Assembly (NCBI GenBank): GCA_031261705.1
Contig: JAISJD010000015.1
Coordinates: 1 to 42,247, forward strand
Reading direction: 5' to 3'
Origin: Lactobacillales bacterium
Lineage (GTDB): Bacteria > Bacillota > Bacilli > Lactobacillales > Streptococcaceae
Length of the DNA: 42,247 nucleotides
Made by a program: the position numbers and the translations under genes. Numbering within the stretch: position 1 is the stretch's first letter; each line of letters opens with the position of its first letter. This document shows positions 1-8,372 of this stretch, piece after piece. The notes under the pieces are model-generated. The model did not search any database. It was not told the origin of the DNA and saw only the letters and a program-made list of their open reading frames with translations.

Positions 1-85
1 CATTTGGTTTGTCTTACTTTGTTCAGTTTTCAAAGGTCTACTTGTGTTGTCGTTTGAGTTATTTATTAACCTCTCGCATCAACTT
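1..85 (-). other. rRNA operon leader with boxA-like antitermination element
   Basis: The minus strand reads CCTTTGAAAACTG (24-36) followed by AACAAAGTAAGAC, the sequence type found in leaders and spacers of Bacilli rRNA operons. No mature 16S sequence is inside the window. The contig probably ends here because rRNA operons are repeated. Identification rests on remembered leader sequences. Confidence 0.65.
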
Positions 86-89
86 TTGT

Positions 90-118
90 ATCATATCATC
101 TCGCTGGCTTGTTGTCAA
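90..118 (-). promoter_or_regulatory. Proximal rRNA promoter (P2), leftward
   Basis: On the minus strand a perfect -35 TTGACA (113-118) and -10 TATGAT (90-95) have 17-base spacing, with A/T-rich DNA just upstream that could act as an UP element. Transcription would leave the window at base 1. The following leader carries a boxA-like sequence, so this is most likely the main promoter of an rRNA operon lying to the left. Confidence 0.8.
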
Positions 119-464
119 CTGAAACGTTTGATATTTTTAAAATGTTTTTGTCGTTTGAAACTCATTCGTTCGTAACGACAAGAAATAATATACCAAGTCT
201 GCGCACTTTTTGCAAGGATTTTTATGCGACTTTTTTTCAGAAATATTTTTACGCTTCTCTGAAATCCGACTATTGTTCGTATATTAATCTTAAATTTAAA
301 ATTATGATATTTTTTTATTCGTATATTAAACGATATTCTTTGTTTTACGCTATATCTTCTCTTTATCTTTCGTAAAAATATTTTTTTGAAATATTTCCTT
401 TTTTTGCTAAAAAGGAATAAAATTAAGGTAGGAACAAAAATAATTGATTATTGGGGTGGTAATT
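119..464. other. Intergenic region between rrn promoters and uspA
   Basis: This stretch is very AT-rich. It contains the P1 rRNA promoter and, near 395-417, a perfect 9-bp inverted repeat (TTCCTTTTT, 5-base loop, AAAAAGGAA) close to the likely uspA promoter; TTGAAA near 386-391 is a possible -35. An open frame at 109-375 has no ribosome binding site and low-complexity composition, so I do not call a gene here. Confidence 0.5.
187..215 (-). promoter_or_regulatory. Upstream tandem rRNA promoter (P1), leftward
   Basis: On the minus strand TTGCAA (210-215) and TATATT (187-192) are separated by 17 bases. It lies about 97 bp upstream of a second, stronger promoter pointing the same way, and both lead into an rrn-type leader at the window edge. 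Tandem promoters are usual for rRNA operons of Bacilli. Functional assignment is inference. Confidence 0.6.
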
Positions 465-938
465 ATGTTACAACAATACAAAAAAGTTATGGTCGCTATC
501 GACGGTTCTAAGGAAGCAGAAGCTGCTTTTAAGAAGGCAGTAAATGTTACAATGCGTAATGATGGTGAATTAGTTTTGGCTCATGTCATTGATACACGTG
601 CCTTTCAAACTGTTTCTTCCTTTGACGGAGTGTTAGCAGAACAAGCAAATGCACTGGCTCAACAAACACTTGATGCTTACGTTGTTCAAGCAAAAGAAGC
701 GGGATTAACAAATGTTTCTACTATTATTGAATATGGTTCTCCAAAGACAATTATCGCTAAACAATTTCCAAAAGAACAAAATATCGACCTAATCATGCTA
801 GGAGCTACTGGTTTAAATGCAGTAGAACGTCTTTTTGTCGGTTCTGTTTCTGAATATGTTATTCGTCAAGCGCCTTGCGATGTGTTAATTGTCCGCACCG
901 ACCTTGATAATAAAACTTCTACTGGTAAAACGAAATAA
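465..938 (+). CDS. Universal stress protein, UspA family
   Basis: This is a 157-aa cytoplasmic single-domain Usp protein. Such proteins bind ATP and support survival during starvation or stress; the precise role of this one is unknown. The C-terminal half carries the ATP-binding pattern G-2x-G-9x-G-S (GATGLNAVERLFVGS), and the N-terminus has the usual beta strand and VAIDGS motif. I chose the ATG at 465 because a GGGGTGG ribosome binding site lies just before it (453-459). A TTG at 444 would add seven residues but lacks a proper site. The gene is monocistronic, flanked by the rRNA promoter region and a bidirectional terminator shared with the convergent GH1 gene. Confidence 0.92.
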   Translation: MLQQYKKVMVAIDGSKEAEAAFKKAVNVTMRNDGELVLAHVIDTRAFQTVSSFDGVLAEQANALAQQTLDAYVVQAKEAGLTNVSTIIEYGSPKTIIAKQFPKEQNIDLIMLGATGLNAVERLFVGSVSEYVIRQAPCDVLIVRTDLDNKTSTGKTK

Positions 939-949
939 TTTTTCCAATA

Positions 950-984
950 AATAAAGACGTGGTAAAATGCGCCACGTCTTTATT
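950..984. terminator. Bidirectional terminator between uspA and the GH1 gene
   Basis: A perfect 13-bp stem (AATAAAGACGTGG / CCACGTCTTTATT) with a 9-base loop and A/T tracts on both sides ends both uspA (plus) and the long glycosidase operon (minus). Confidence 0.9.
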
Positions 985-988
985 TTGC

Positions 989-2365
989 TTAAAATCCATT
1001 TTGTTCGCTTAGCTGTTTGTACCATTTTCCACTTAACTTCATGGTACGTTTGCAATTATCTTCTATATCTACTCGATAGAAACCGTAACGATTGCGATAC
1101 CCATTGAGCCAACTCCAACAATCCACAAATGTCCATGTGTGATAACCAAAGCAGTTACTTCCCGCTTCTATTCCTTTATGCAGCTGTTCAAGGTGTTCCT
1201 TCATGAACTCAATTCGATAATCGTCTTGAATTTCCCCTTCTTCAGTTAGAAACCTTTCTTCATCCGCTACACCCATTCCGTTTTCAGAAACATACCAAGG
1301 AATGTTATGATATTTTTCTTTCATCATCAAAGCCACGTCATAAAGAGCTTCTGGGTAAATTTCCCAACCACGATACGGATTCATTTTCTTTTCGGGCCAA
1401 TCATAGCCTGCAACTAAATCTCTGAATCCTTGTGGTGGTGTTTGCGGGTGATCAGGTGCTTTCACACGGGTTGGCTGATAGTAGTTCAGCCCAATAAAAT
1501 CTACTGTATTTTCAGCAATCAGTTTTTCATCTGTTTCCTCTACAAATGGGAGTAAATCAAATTGTTTTAACAGCTCTACAAGCTTTTCTGGCACTGTCCC
1601 CAAGACACACGGGTCTAAGAAGCTATAAACACTTCGATTATCTGAAACTTCTTTTGCAAGTAAATCTTCTGGTGATTGACTTCTAGCATAGGCTGGAGAA
1701 ACATTTAAAATAATCCCAATTTCCCCGTGTTCTATCTGACATTTTCTAAATTCTTCGACCGCTCGAACGTGTGCCATTAACGTATGATAGCCTACTTGCA
1801 CCATCAATCTCCAGTCATTTTTCGCTGGATAATGACAACCGAGCAAATACCCACACTCGATATGCACTAACGGCTCGTTAAATGTTGTCCAACGCTTCAC
1901 CAAGTCACCAAACTGCTCAAAAGCCACCTTTGCATAATAAGCAAAATGCTCCACGGAGGCACGAATCTCCCAACCGCCCTGTTCCATGAGCCACCATGGC
2001 ATATCAAAATGGAAAAGATTAATGATTGGCTCAACGCCCTCTTCTAGCATTGCTGTAAAGTAATCTCGATAAAAACGCACAGCTTCTTCATTTAAAGTCT
2101 TTCCATCAGGTAAGAGGCGTGTCCAAGCAATAGATGTCCGATAAGAGTTCATGCCTATTTCTTTCATACGCTTAACATCTTCACGATACTGATGATAGAC
2201 GTCGCTCGTGATTTCTGGGCCTTGATTTTGATTAAATAATTCAGGATTCAGCTCAAACCACTTATCCCAAGTGGATGGAGATTTCCCCCCCATAGCTGCT
2301 GCACCCTCTGTTTGCGGAGCGCTCGCTGCACTTCCCCATAAAAAATCTTTTGGAAATTTTATCAA
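989..2365 (-). CDS. Glycoside hydrolase family 1 enzyme
   Basis: A 458-aa cytoplasmic TIM-barrel GH1 retaining beta-glycosidase. Acid/base Glu164 lies in TFNEP and nucleophile Glu361 in VSENG. GH1 6-phospho-glycosidases use a Ser, Lys, Tyr triad near the C-terminus to hold the sugar phosphate. The matching segment here (WSWLNGYRNRYG, residues 417-428) keeps Ser418 and Tyr427 but has Asn425 where Lys is expected, so phospho-substrate use is doubtful. As the last gene of an N-glycan operon it may act on the core beta-mannosyl or another beta-linkage left by the other enzymes; that is inference. The start is TTG, with AGGAGG eight bases upstream. It lies 69 bp after the msmK-like gene. Confidence 0.88.
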   Translation of the reverse strand: MIKFPKDFLWGSAASAPQTEGAAAMGGKSPSTWDKWFELNPELFNQNQGPEITSDVYHQYREDVKRMKEIGMNSYRTSIAWTRLLPDGKTLNEEAVRFYRDYFTAMLEEGVEPIINLFHFDMPWWLMEQGGWEIRASVEHFAYYAKVAFEQFGDLVKRWTTFNEPLVHIECGYLLGCHYPAKNDWRLMVQVGYHTLMAHVRAVEEFRKCQIEHGEIGIILNVSPAYARSQSPEDLLAKEVSDNRSVYSFLDPCVLGTVPEKLVELLKQFDLLPFVEETDEKLIAENTVDFIGLNYYQPTRVKAPDHPQTPPQGFRDLVAGYDWPEKKMNPYRGWEIYPEALYDVALMMKEKYHNIPWYVSENGMGVADEERFLTEEGEIQDDYRIEFMKEHLEQLHKGIEAGSNCFGYHTWTFVDCWSWLNGYRNRYGFYRVDIEDNCKRTMKLSGKWYKQLSEQNGF

Positions 2366-2434
2366 TTCTTTTTCCTCCTAATGTCTAAGTACAACCCATG
2401 CGACCTCAGTATAAATTTCAACTTTTTCCAACAC

Positions 2435-3547
2435 TTAGTTATTTTGAATGATTTCAGTTGTTTCCTCATCAAAGAAATGTGCCTTACTCATTTCAAAGGC
2501 TAAATCTAGTCTTGTGCCCGGTTTGAAGTAATCTCTCGCATCTACCCGAGAAACAAATTCTGTTTTGCCTGTTTTTGCATAAAGCATGGTTTCCGCACCC
2601 AATAATTCAGACACGACAATTTCTGCATTTACGATAGAATCTGGATTGGCTTCAATTGCGATTAGCTCACTCTTGATACTTTCAGGACGAATCCCCATAA
2701 TCACTTCTTTACCAATATAGCCGGATTTTTTCAACATAGAAAATTGACCTTGAGTCGCTTTTAAATCAATACCCTCATGATTTGTCAACACGCCGTTTTC
2801 ACCAACAGTCACTTTGAAGAAATTCATCGCAGGACTTCCAATAAAGCTAGCTACAAAAGTATTCACAGGTTGATTATAAACCTCCTGTGGCGTGCCAATT
2901 TGTTGGATAATTCCATCTTTCATGATAACAATTCTATCTGCTAGAGTCATTGCTTCCGTTTGATCATGTGTGACATAAATCGTTGTTGCACCTAGACGAC
3001 GGTGAATTTTCGCAATTTCAGCACGCATTTGCACACGCAATTTCGCATCTAAGTTAGATAACGGTTCATCCATTAAGAAAACTTTCGCATCTCGTACAAT
3101 TGCACGCCCCATAGCGACACGTTGGCGTTGTCCACCAGAAAGATTGGCTGGCTTTCGATCTAAATATTCTGTTAATCCAAGAATTTCAGCAGCTTCATCT
3201 ACACGCACTTTAATATCTGCCTTTGGATATTTTCTTAATTTCAAGCCAAACGCCATATTATCAAACACCGTCATATGAGGATAAAGCGCATAGTTTTGGA
3301 AAACCATCGCAATATCGCGGTCTTTTGGTGCCACATCATTCATTCGTGTATCCCCAATGTAAAAGTCGCCAGAGGTAATATCTTCAAGACCTGCAATCAT
3401 GCGAAGTGTTGTCGATTTCCCGCAGCCTGAAGGACCAACAAAAACAATAAATTCTTTATCCTTCACATTTAAATTAAAATCTGTTACAGAGTTTTCTGAA
3501 TTATTATCATATCTTTTAGTAATTTTATCTAATACTATTTGTGTCAT
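2435..3547 (-). CDS. msmK: Sugar ABC importer ATPase, MsmK/UgpC type
   Basis: A 370-aa cytoplasmic ATPase that energises CUT1-family sugar importers. Walker A GPSGCGKST, signature LSGGQRQR, Walker B VFLMDEP and the H-loop VTHDQTEAM are all present, followed by the C-terminal MalK-type regulatory (TOBE) domain expected for this length. In many Gram-positives one MsmK serves several importers from a distant locus. Here it sits inside the glycosidase operon, 23 bp after the GH92 gene, so it most likely powers the LplB/YtcP permease encoded at the operon's start, though it could serve others. Confidence 0.93.
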   Translation of the reverse strand: MTQIVLDKITKRYDNNSENSVTDFNLNVKDKEFIVFVGPSGCGKSTTLRMIAGLEDITSGDFYIGDTRMNDVAPKDRDIAMVFQNYALYPHMTVFDNMAFGLKLRKYPKADIKVRVDEAAEILGLTEYLDRKPANLSGGQRQRVAMGRAIVRDAKVFLMDEPLSNLDAKLRVQMRAEIAKIHRRLGATTIYVTHDQTEAMTLADRIVIMKDGIIQQIGTPQEVYNQPVNTFVASFIGSPAMNFFKVTVGENGVLTNHEGIDLKATQGQFSMLKKSGYIGKEVIMGIRPESIKSELIAIEANPDSIVNAEIVVSELLGAETMLYAKTGKTEFVSRVDARDYFKPGTRLDLAFEMSKAHFFDEETTEIIQNN

Positions 3548-3570
3548 ACAAAGCTCCCCTTTTCTTTCAA

Positions 3571-5670
3571 TTAAAAACGCGGGGCAATCCCCAATGTAAA
3601 TTGATATTCTCCACCTTTTAATAGCTGCATATGAGAAATATCATGTAAATTATATGTTTCTCCAAGACAAGTCAATCTATCGACAAATTGATGTTGCCGC
3701 TTATTTGGTGTTGCCTTGATTAGTAACTCTTTTCCATTTGATAAATGAATTGTAGCTGAATCAAACATTGGTATCCCTAACTCATAGTTGCCACTTCCCG
3801 GTACCACAGGATAAAAACCTAAGCTTGAGAAAATAAACCAGCTTGACAGACTTCCGTTATCCTCATCTCCTGGGTAGGCATCCACTCCGTTAGTGAATAC
3901 TTGGCACAAGTGCTTAAGAATCACTTGTGTCGTTGCTCTGGCATTTACATAGTTAAACAGGTAAGGCACGTGAAAACTTGGTTGATTAGAAATTGCTACC
4001 TGTCCAAAGTCGAGCGCATACATTTCCGTCATTTCATGAATCTCTGTTCCATAGCTTCCAATCTTGTAAACAGGCGCTTGATTCGCAAGCTCTGTAAGAA
4101 GTGATAAAAAGCGTTCTTTGCCACCGATACACTGAATGTAGCCTTCAATATCATGGTACGCATTCAGGCTATTTTGCCAAGCACTCCCCTCGGTGTAGTC
4201 GCCACCCCATTCATGAGAATCAAAAGACTCCTTTTGTTTTCCCTTTTTATCTCGAGATTTCATCAAGCCAGTTTCTACATCAATCAGCTTGCGATACCCG
4301 AGTGATTGCTGCTGATATTTTTCCCCCAGTTCTTCTTTTCCTAAAACGAAAGCCACTTGCGAAATACAATAATCGCTATACGCATTGTCTTGCGTTTGAT
4401 TCACCGATTCATGAAGTTCATTAGGCACATAGCCAAGCTCTTGATATTCCTTTGTACTCGCTCGACCATAGTTTGAATTTTCCGCTGGCACGGTTGCCGA
4501 GTGAATCATCGCCTCTAAAAACTTCGGCATCAAGTCCAGACGAACTCCTTTCACTGCCGCATCCGCAATCACCGAATCAATCAGCGTTCCTGGCATCATC
4601 CCCCGTTCATCTGGAGATAACCATTTCGGAAGATAACCCGTTTCCTGATAACAATTGAGAAAGCCCTCTAACATTTCCTCCAATTTATCCACAGCAATTA
4701 GTGAATACAGTGGATAAACGGTTTTACTCGTGTCCCAAAAACCATTATTCGTATAATAAACACCCGGCATCACCTTTTGCGTCATCGTTTGATAATGGAT
4801 CGGTCGTTTTCTCTCGTCCAACTCATAAAATTTCATCGGGAATAGAAAGGCACGATACATATTATGGTAAAAAATACTGACTTCTTGTTGATTTGCATGG
4901 GTCAGCTCAATCTTTGCGAAAATTTCTTCCCACGATTGTTTTGCTGTTTGTCTTTTTTCTTCCCAAGAACTTTTCAACTCACGACTTAAATTTAACTCTG
5001 CTTGTTCTGCACTGATAAATGAAGTCGCAAAGGTCACGTTCACTTCTTTCTTCTCCCCAAAATCTAGTGAAATTGTCTCCCCCTCTGTACTTTCTAGCTC
5101 CTGCGTATTCAATATTTCTTCAGAGCTATAAAAAGAAAAGTACATTTTAAACTGTGAATCTTCAGATTCCACAAAATTTGAAACCCAACCAGTCAACTTT
5201 TGTGAGTGAACAGAAAGAATTTTCCGCTCTCCTGCAAGCTGTAAAAGTAAACCTAGATTAGAAGTAGCTCCCTTAATTTTCAAACACCCTCCATAGGTCG
5301 ACGGAATAAGTGTCGATTCTAGCCCGTAACGATTAGAAAAAATCGTCAACTCATGTGGGTGAAACTGAGAACGTTCTTTATCATAGGAAGTAGTCGCTCC
5401 CCAAATATTCTTATGTGTCAGCTCCCCACTATACGGTTGCATTAACAAATATGTGAAATCTCCGACCCAAGGACTTGGTTGATGCGTGAGACGAAAGCCC
5501 TCAAAGGTGGAATCAAATGGATGAAACCACCACGCCCCACGACTGCCAAGCGTTTGAGGAGCAAAATAATTCATCCCGTGAGGAAGTCCTGTTAATGGTA
5601 AACAATTTCCGTGTGAGCGACCGGGCTGATTGTCCGTCCCATGTCGCACATCAATTTGTTCTACATTCAT
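3571..5670 (-). CDS. GH92 alpha-mannosidase with Gln at the catalytic-acid position
   Basis: A 699-aa protein without signal peptide. GH92 enzymes are calcium-dependent inverting exo-alpha-mannosidases. The N-terminal beta domain is followed by the helical barrel; family motifs visible include LPLTGLPHGMNYF near the N-terminus and GDEDNGSLSSWFIFSSLG near the C-terminus, whose Asp residues match the catalytic base region. The segment normally reading NEPSxH, holding the catalytic acid Glu, reads SNQPSFH here, with Gln563 encoded by CAA (3982-3984). In the GH92 mannose-1-phosphate-6-mannose 'uncapping' enzyme of Cellulosimicrobium, as I recall, Glu is likewise Gln because phosphate needs no acid help. 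The start at 5670 has AGGAAG eight bases upstream; GTG at 5679 does not. It sits 14 bp after the GH38 gene. Confidence 0.9.
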   Translation of the reverse strand: MNVEQIDVRHGTDNQPGRSHGNCLPLTGLPHGMNYFAPQTLGSRGAWWFHPFDSTFEGFRLTHQPSPWVGDFTYLLMQPYSGELTHKNIWGATTSYDKERSQFHPHELTIFSNRYGLESTLIPSTYGGCLKIKGATSNLGLLLQLAGERKILSVHSQKLTGWVSNFVESEDSQFKMYFSFYSSEEILNTQELESTEGETISLDFGEKKEVNVTFATSFISAEQAELNLSRELKSSWEEKRQTAKQSWEEIFAKIELTHANQQEVSIFYHNMYRAFLFPMKFYELDERKRPIHYQTMTQKVMPGVYYTNNGFWDTSKTVYPLYSLIAVDKLEEMLEGFLNCYQETGYLPKWLSPDERGMMPGTLIDSVIADAAVKGVRLDLMPKFLEAMIHSATVPAENSNYGRASTKEYQELGYVPNELHESVNQTQDNAYSDYCISQVAFVLGKEELGEKYQQQSLGYRKLIDVETGLMKSRDKKGKQKESFDSHEWGGDYTEGSAWQNSLNAYHDIEGYIQCIGGKERFLSLLTELANQAPVYKIGSYGTEIHEMTEMYALDFGQVAISNQPSFHVPYLFNYVNARATTQVILKHLCQVFTNGVDAYPGDEDNGSLSSWFIFSSLGFYPVVPGSGNYELGIPMFDSATIHLSNGKELLIKATPNKRQHQFVDRLTCLGETYNLHDISHMQLLKGGEYQFTLGIAPRF

Positions 5671-5684
5671 TACACACACTTCCT

Positions 5685-8357
5685 TTAGGTAAATTTCAAC
5701 GTCAAAATCTCAGCTGGTGTGAGTTCATTTGAAAATTCTTCGCCGTTTTTTTCTAGTAAATCTACAACATGTGCTGCTTTTTCACCCAGTTTCACGTTCA
5801 TTGGTGAAGTTTTTTGATTCTCCAAGTTATAGCCTCGTAAAATAATCCCCGTATTTTCTTCACTTTGTTTTAAAGCGGTCAGAGCGAATGTATCATTTTC
5901 CCATGAAACAAAGGAATGTTCGGTGTCTAACTTCCCGTCATGAATCTTTGTCTGTTTGGAAATAAGTTCAATTTGTGCGCCCCGTGCTTGTTTTAAACTT
6001 TCAAAATAATCTTCTATTCCATGTGCTTCAAAAGAATAGTACACACTGTTTCCCCCTAAACATTGTGCCTCTGGTGTTGGAAAATAGCCCCAATCGCCCA
6101 TTTCCCCCACGGAACGAAGCAATGTAACCGCAATAGTCTCTGTTTCTGGCAATACTTCATATTCATTCAAACCAATATTTCCGACCGTCACCCCAAATTT
6201 ACCGTCATTGATATTGACAAAAGCTTGTTGATGTTGTGGATTGGTTGGATTTTCCCATACATCGCTAACATTGTTCGAGCGTTCTACCACTTCAAAAATC
6301 GACTCTGCCTGATGAATCTCTGTTTTTAGATTGGTTGGGAATAGCACTCTTAGTCTATGATCTTTTTGTGTATTATTAAAGCTAGAAACAAAACTTAATC
6401 TACTACTATCTTTTTTCAGTGTAATAATAGTAGAAAGTTCAAAGCTAGAGGTTTCAGTGGAACGTTTAGCTTTACGTCCACGAATATCTCTCACCATTTG
6501 TTGTTCAAGAAGTAGCTGTTCATCGCAAGAAACCGGAAGTTCTAAGTGGTGTGTTAGCTTAACACTCGCCATAAATTCCGTATCTTTGATTACTTCTACT
6601 TCAAATGGAGCGCTCGTTGAGTAAATTTTACGCTTATCTATCGATTCTTTAAATACATATTCATTTCCAACATCCCCAACATCTTCAAATACCAATGAAT
6701 TTGGGTAAATCTTTTTATTTTTCTTATCTGTAATTGTTAAGCTGCCGTTATTAGTAATTTCCGCTTTCACAAAAGCATTTTCTAACACCTGCCCACGTTC
6801 TTTTATCATAGAACTGGTGTGTGTTGTTTTACCTTCTTCCAGCTCAAGTGCATAAGTTTTCCAGCTCAATGGCGCAAGATTTTCAACATAAACCGTTAAA
6901 TAAGCATATTTTGCCATGTATGGTACACGGAACGCATCTTTCGGTAAATCATAATTAAACTCGACGGATATGTTATCCACAATAAAGGAAATTTCTTTCC
7001 CATAACTATCCACAATGCGCATTTGTGGAGTAGCACTCTCTTCTAACTTATGATAAGCTTCTTCCGGATAAACACCCTCAAATAAAACACGTTCTAGTTC
7101 AATCTTGACTTGGGCAACTTCAGTTTTCGTCACGCCAGATGTATTATAAATCGTAAATGGATAGCTCGTTTCAGAAAAATCACTGGTATTGATTTCTTTT
7201 GCTAATGTTTCTAAGGCTTCCTCTTGAATAAATTTTGCGACTTCACGTGATTTTGCAAAACGTGTCATCATTTCTCTATGAACCTCGTCCACAGAGCAAC
7301 CACAAATGGAATCATGTGGATGATTTTGCATGAGTAGCTTCCACGCATATTCTAATTCATCTTGTGGATAACTTCCGCTGACTTGACTTGCCATGACTGA
7401 AAGTGGCTCCGCTTTATTCTCAAGTGCCATTTGTGTACGGACGTTCTCCTGTTTCAAGTAAATTCGTGCCGATGCAGTGTTGGCTAAGGTATACCACCCT
7501 GGCGTTTCTTGACTCGTCAGCTCTCCGGTCACTGTTCCTAAATTTTCCGGTAAATCAGCTTTTACCGCCGTTAAATACTCATCAAAATTACTGTGGATAA
7601 ATTCATAATCTGGGAATAATTCGTTTGCTAAAGCAATCGCTTGCCCCACATCCTTTTGTAACGGTTGATGATCCACTCCGTTCATCATTAATAGATGATT
7701 GGTTGAGGCATATTTCTCAGCATCTGCTAATTTTTGTTTCCAAAATGCGAGTGCCGCCTCTTTTTCATTTGGAATTTCATTCCCATTAGAATACCAGTTT
7801 GCAAATAATAAGCCGAAAATTTCTGTTTGATCGGAACCTTTCCACCACATTTCAGAATATTGAGAGGAATAATCTTCTCCAATCGAATTATTAAAGCCTG
7901 TTGGTTTCACCCCACGTCCAAAGGCGGCAGAATCTAATCCCGCTTTTTTCATGAGCTGAGGCGTTTGCCCCATATTTCCAAAGGTATCTGGAAAATAGCC
8001 CAGCTTCACTGGTGTGCCATACTTTTGACTTTCTTTCATTCCGACAAGCATATTTCGCACATTGGCTTCAGAGGAAATCAGGAAATCATCTTGTAAAATG
8101 TAAAAAGGTCCAATTTTAAGTTTTCCCTCACGGATGAATTTCTCAACCTTTGCACGATTCTCCGGCTTGACTTCTAAGTAATCATCTAGCGGAATCGTCT
8201 GACCATCTAAATGAAAATAGCGAAAAGTCGGATCGTTTTCAAACGAATCAAGCAATTCATCAAACAGCTCAACTACACGCATATGATGCTGTTCAAAAGG
8301 CATGTACCACTCACGGTCTAAATGCGAATGAGAGATAATATAAACTTTCTTTTTCAT
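5685..8357 (-). CDS. GH38 alpha-mannosidase
   Basis: An 890-aa cytoplasmic zinc-dependent retaining alpha-mannosidase. The N-terminal metal motif SHSHLDREW supplies His12 and Asp14. The probable nucleophile is Asp124 in GYFPDTFGN, and a later HDSICGCS motif matches the further metal-binding His region. The long C-terminal part is beta-rich, as usual for the family. Streptococcal relatives cleave alpha-1,3-linked mannose and occur beside GH125 and GH92 genes, matching this context. ATG at 8357 follows AGGT; a TTG codon directly before it is a poorer start. It is 15 bp downstream of the GH125 gene in one operon. Confidence 0.93.
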   Translation of the reverse strand: MKKKVYIISHSHLDREWYMPFEQHHMRVVELFDELLDSFENDPTFRYFHLDGQTIPLDDYLEVKPENRAKVEKFIREGKLKIGPFYILQDDFLISSEANVRNMLVGMKESQKYGTPVKLGYFPDTFGNMGQTPQLMKKAGLDSAAFGRGVKPTGFNNSIGEDYSSQYSEMWWKGSDQTEIFGLLFANWYSNGNEIPNEKEAALAFWKQKLADAEKYASTNHLLMMNGVDHQPLQKDVGQAIALANELFPDYEFIHSNFDEYLTAVKADLPENLGTVTGELTSQETPGWYTLANTASARIYLKQENVRTQMALENKAEPLSVMASQVSGSYPQDELEYAWKLLMQNHPHDSICGCSVDEVHREMMTRFAKSREVAKFIQEEALETLAKEINTSDFSETSYPFTIYNTSGVTKTEVAQVKIELERVLFEGVYPEEAYHKLEESATPQMRIVDSYGKEISFIVDNISVEFNYDLPKDAFRVPYMAKYAYLTVYVENLAPLSWKTYALELEEGKTTHTSSMIKERGQVLENAFVKAEITNNGSLTITDKKNKKIYPNSLVFEDVGDVGNEYVFKESIDKRKIYSTSAPFEVEVIKDTEFMASVKLTHHLELPVSCDEQLLLEQQMVRDIRGRKAKRSTETSSFELSTIITLKKDSSRLSFVSSFNNTQKDHRLRVLFPTNLKTEIHQAESIFEVVERSNNVSDVWENPTNPQHQQAFVNINDGKFGVTVGNIGLNEYEVLPETETIAVTLLRSVGEMGDWGYFPTPEAQCLGGNSVYYSFEAHGIEDYFESLKQARGAQIELISKQTKIHDGKLDTEHSFVSWENDTFALTALKQSEENTGIILRGYNLENQKTSPMNVKLGEKAAHVVDLLEKNGEEFSNELTPAEILTLKFT

Positions 8358-8372
8358 CAAGCTACCTGTCCT

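Noticed and set aside
109..375. 88-codon open frame on the plus strand
   Set aside because: It overlaps the leftward rRNA promoters, is Phe/Tyr-rich low-complexity sequence from AT-rich DNA, and has no ribosome binding site.
3399..4658. Several plus-strand open frames opposite msmK and the GH92 gene
   Set aside because: They lie fully antisense to well-supported genes, have no ribosome binding sites and show no recognisable domains.
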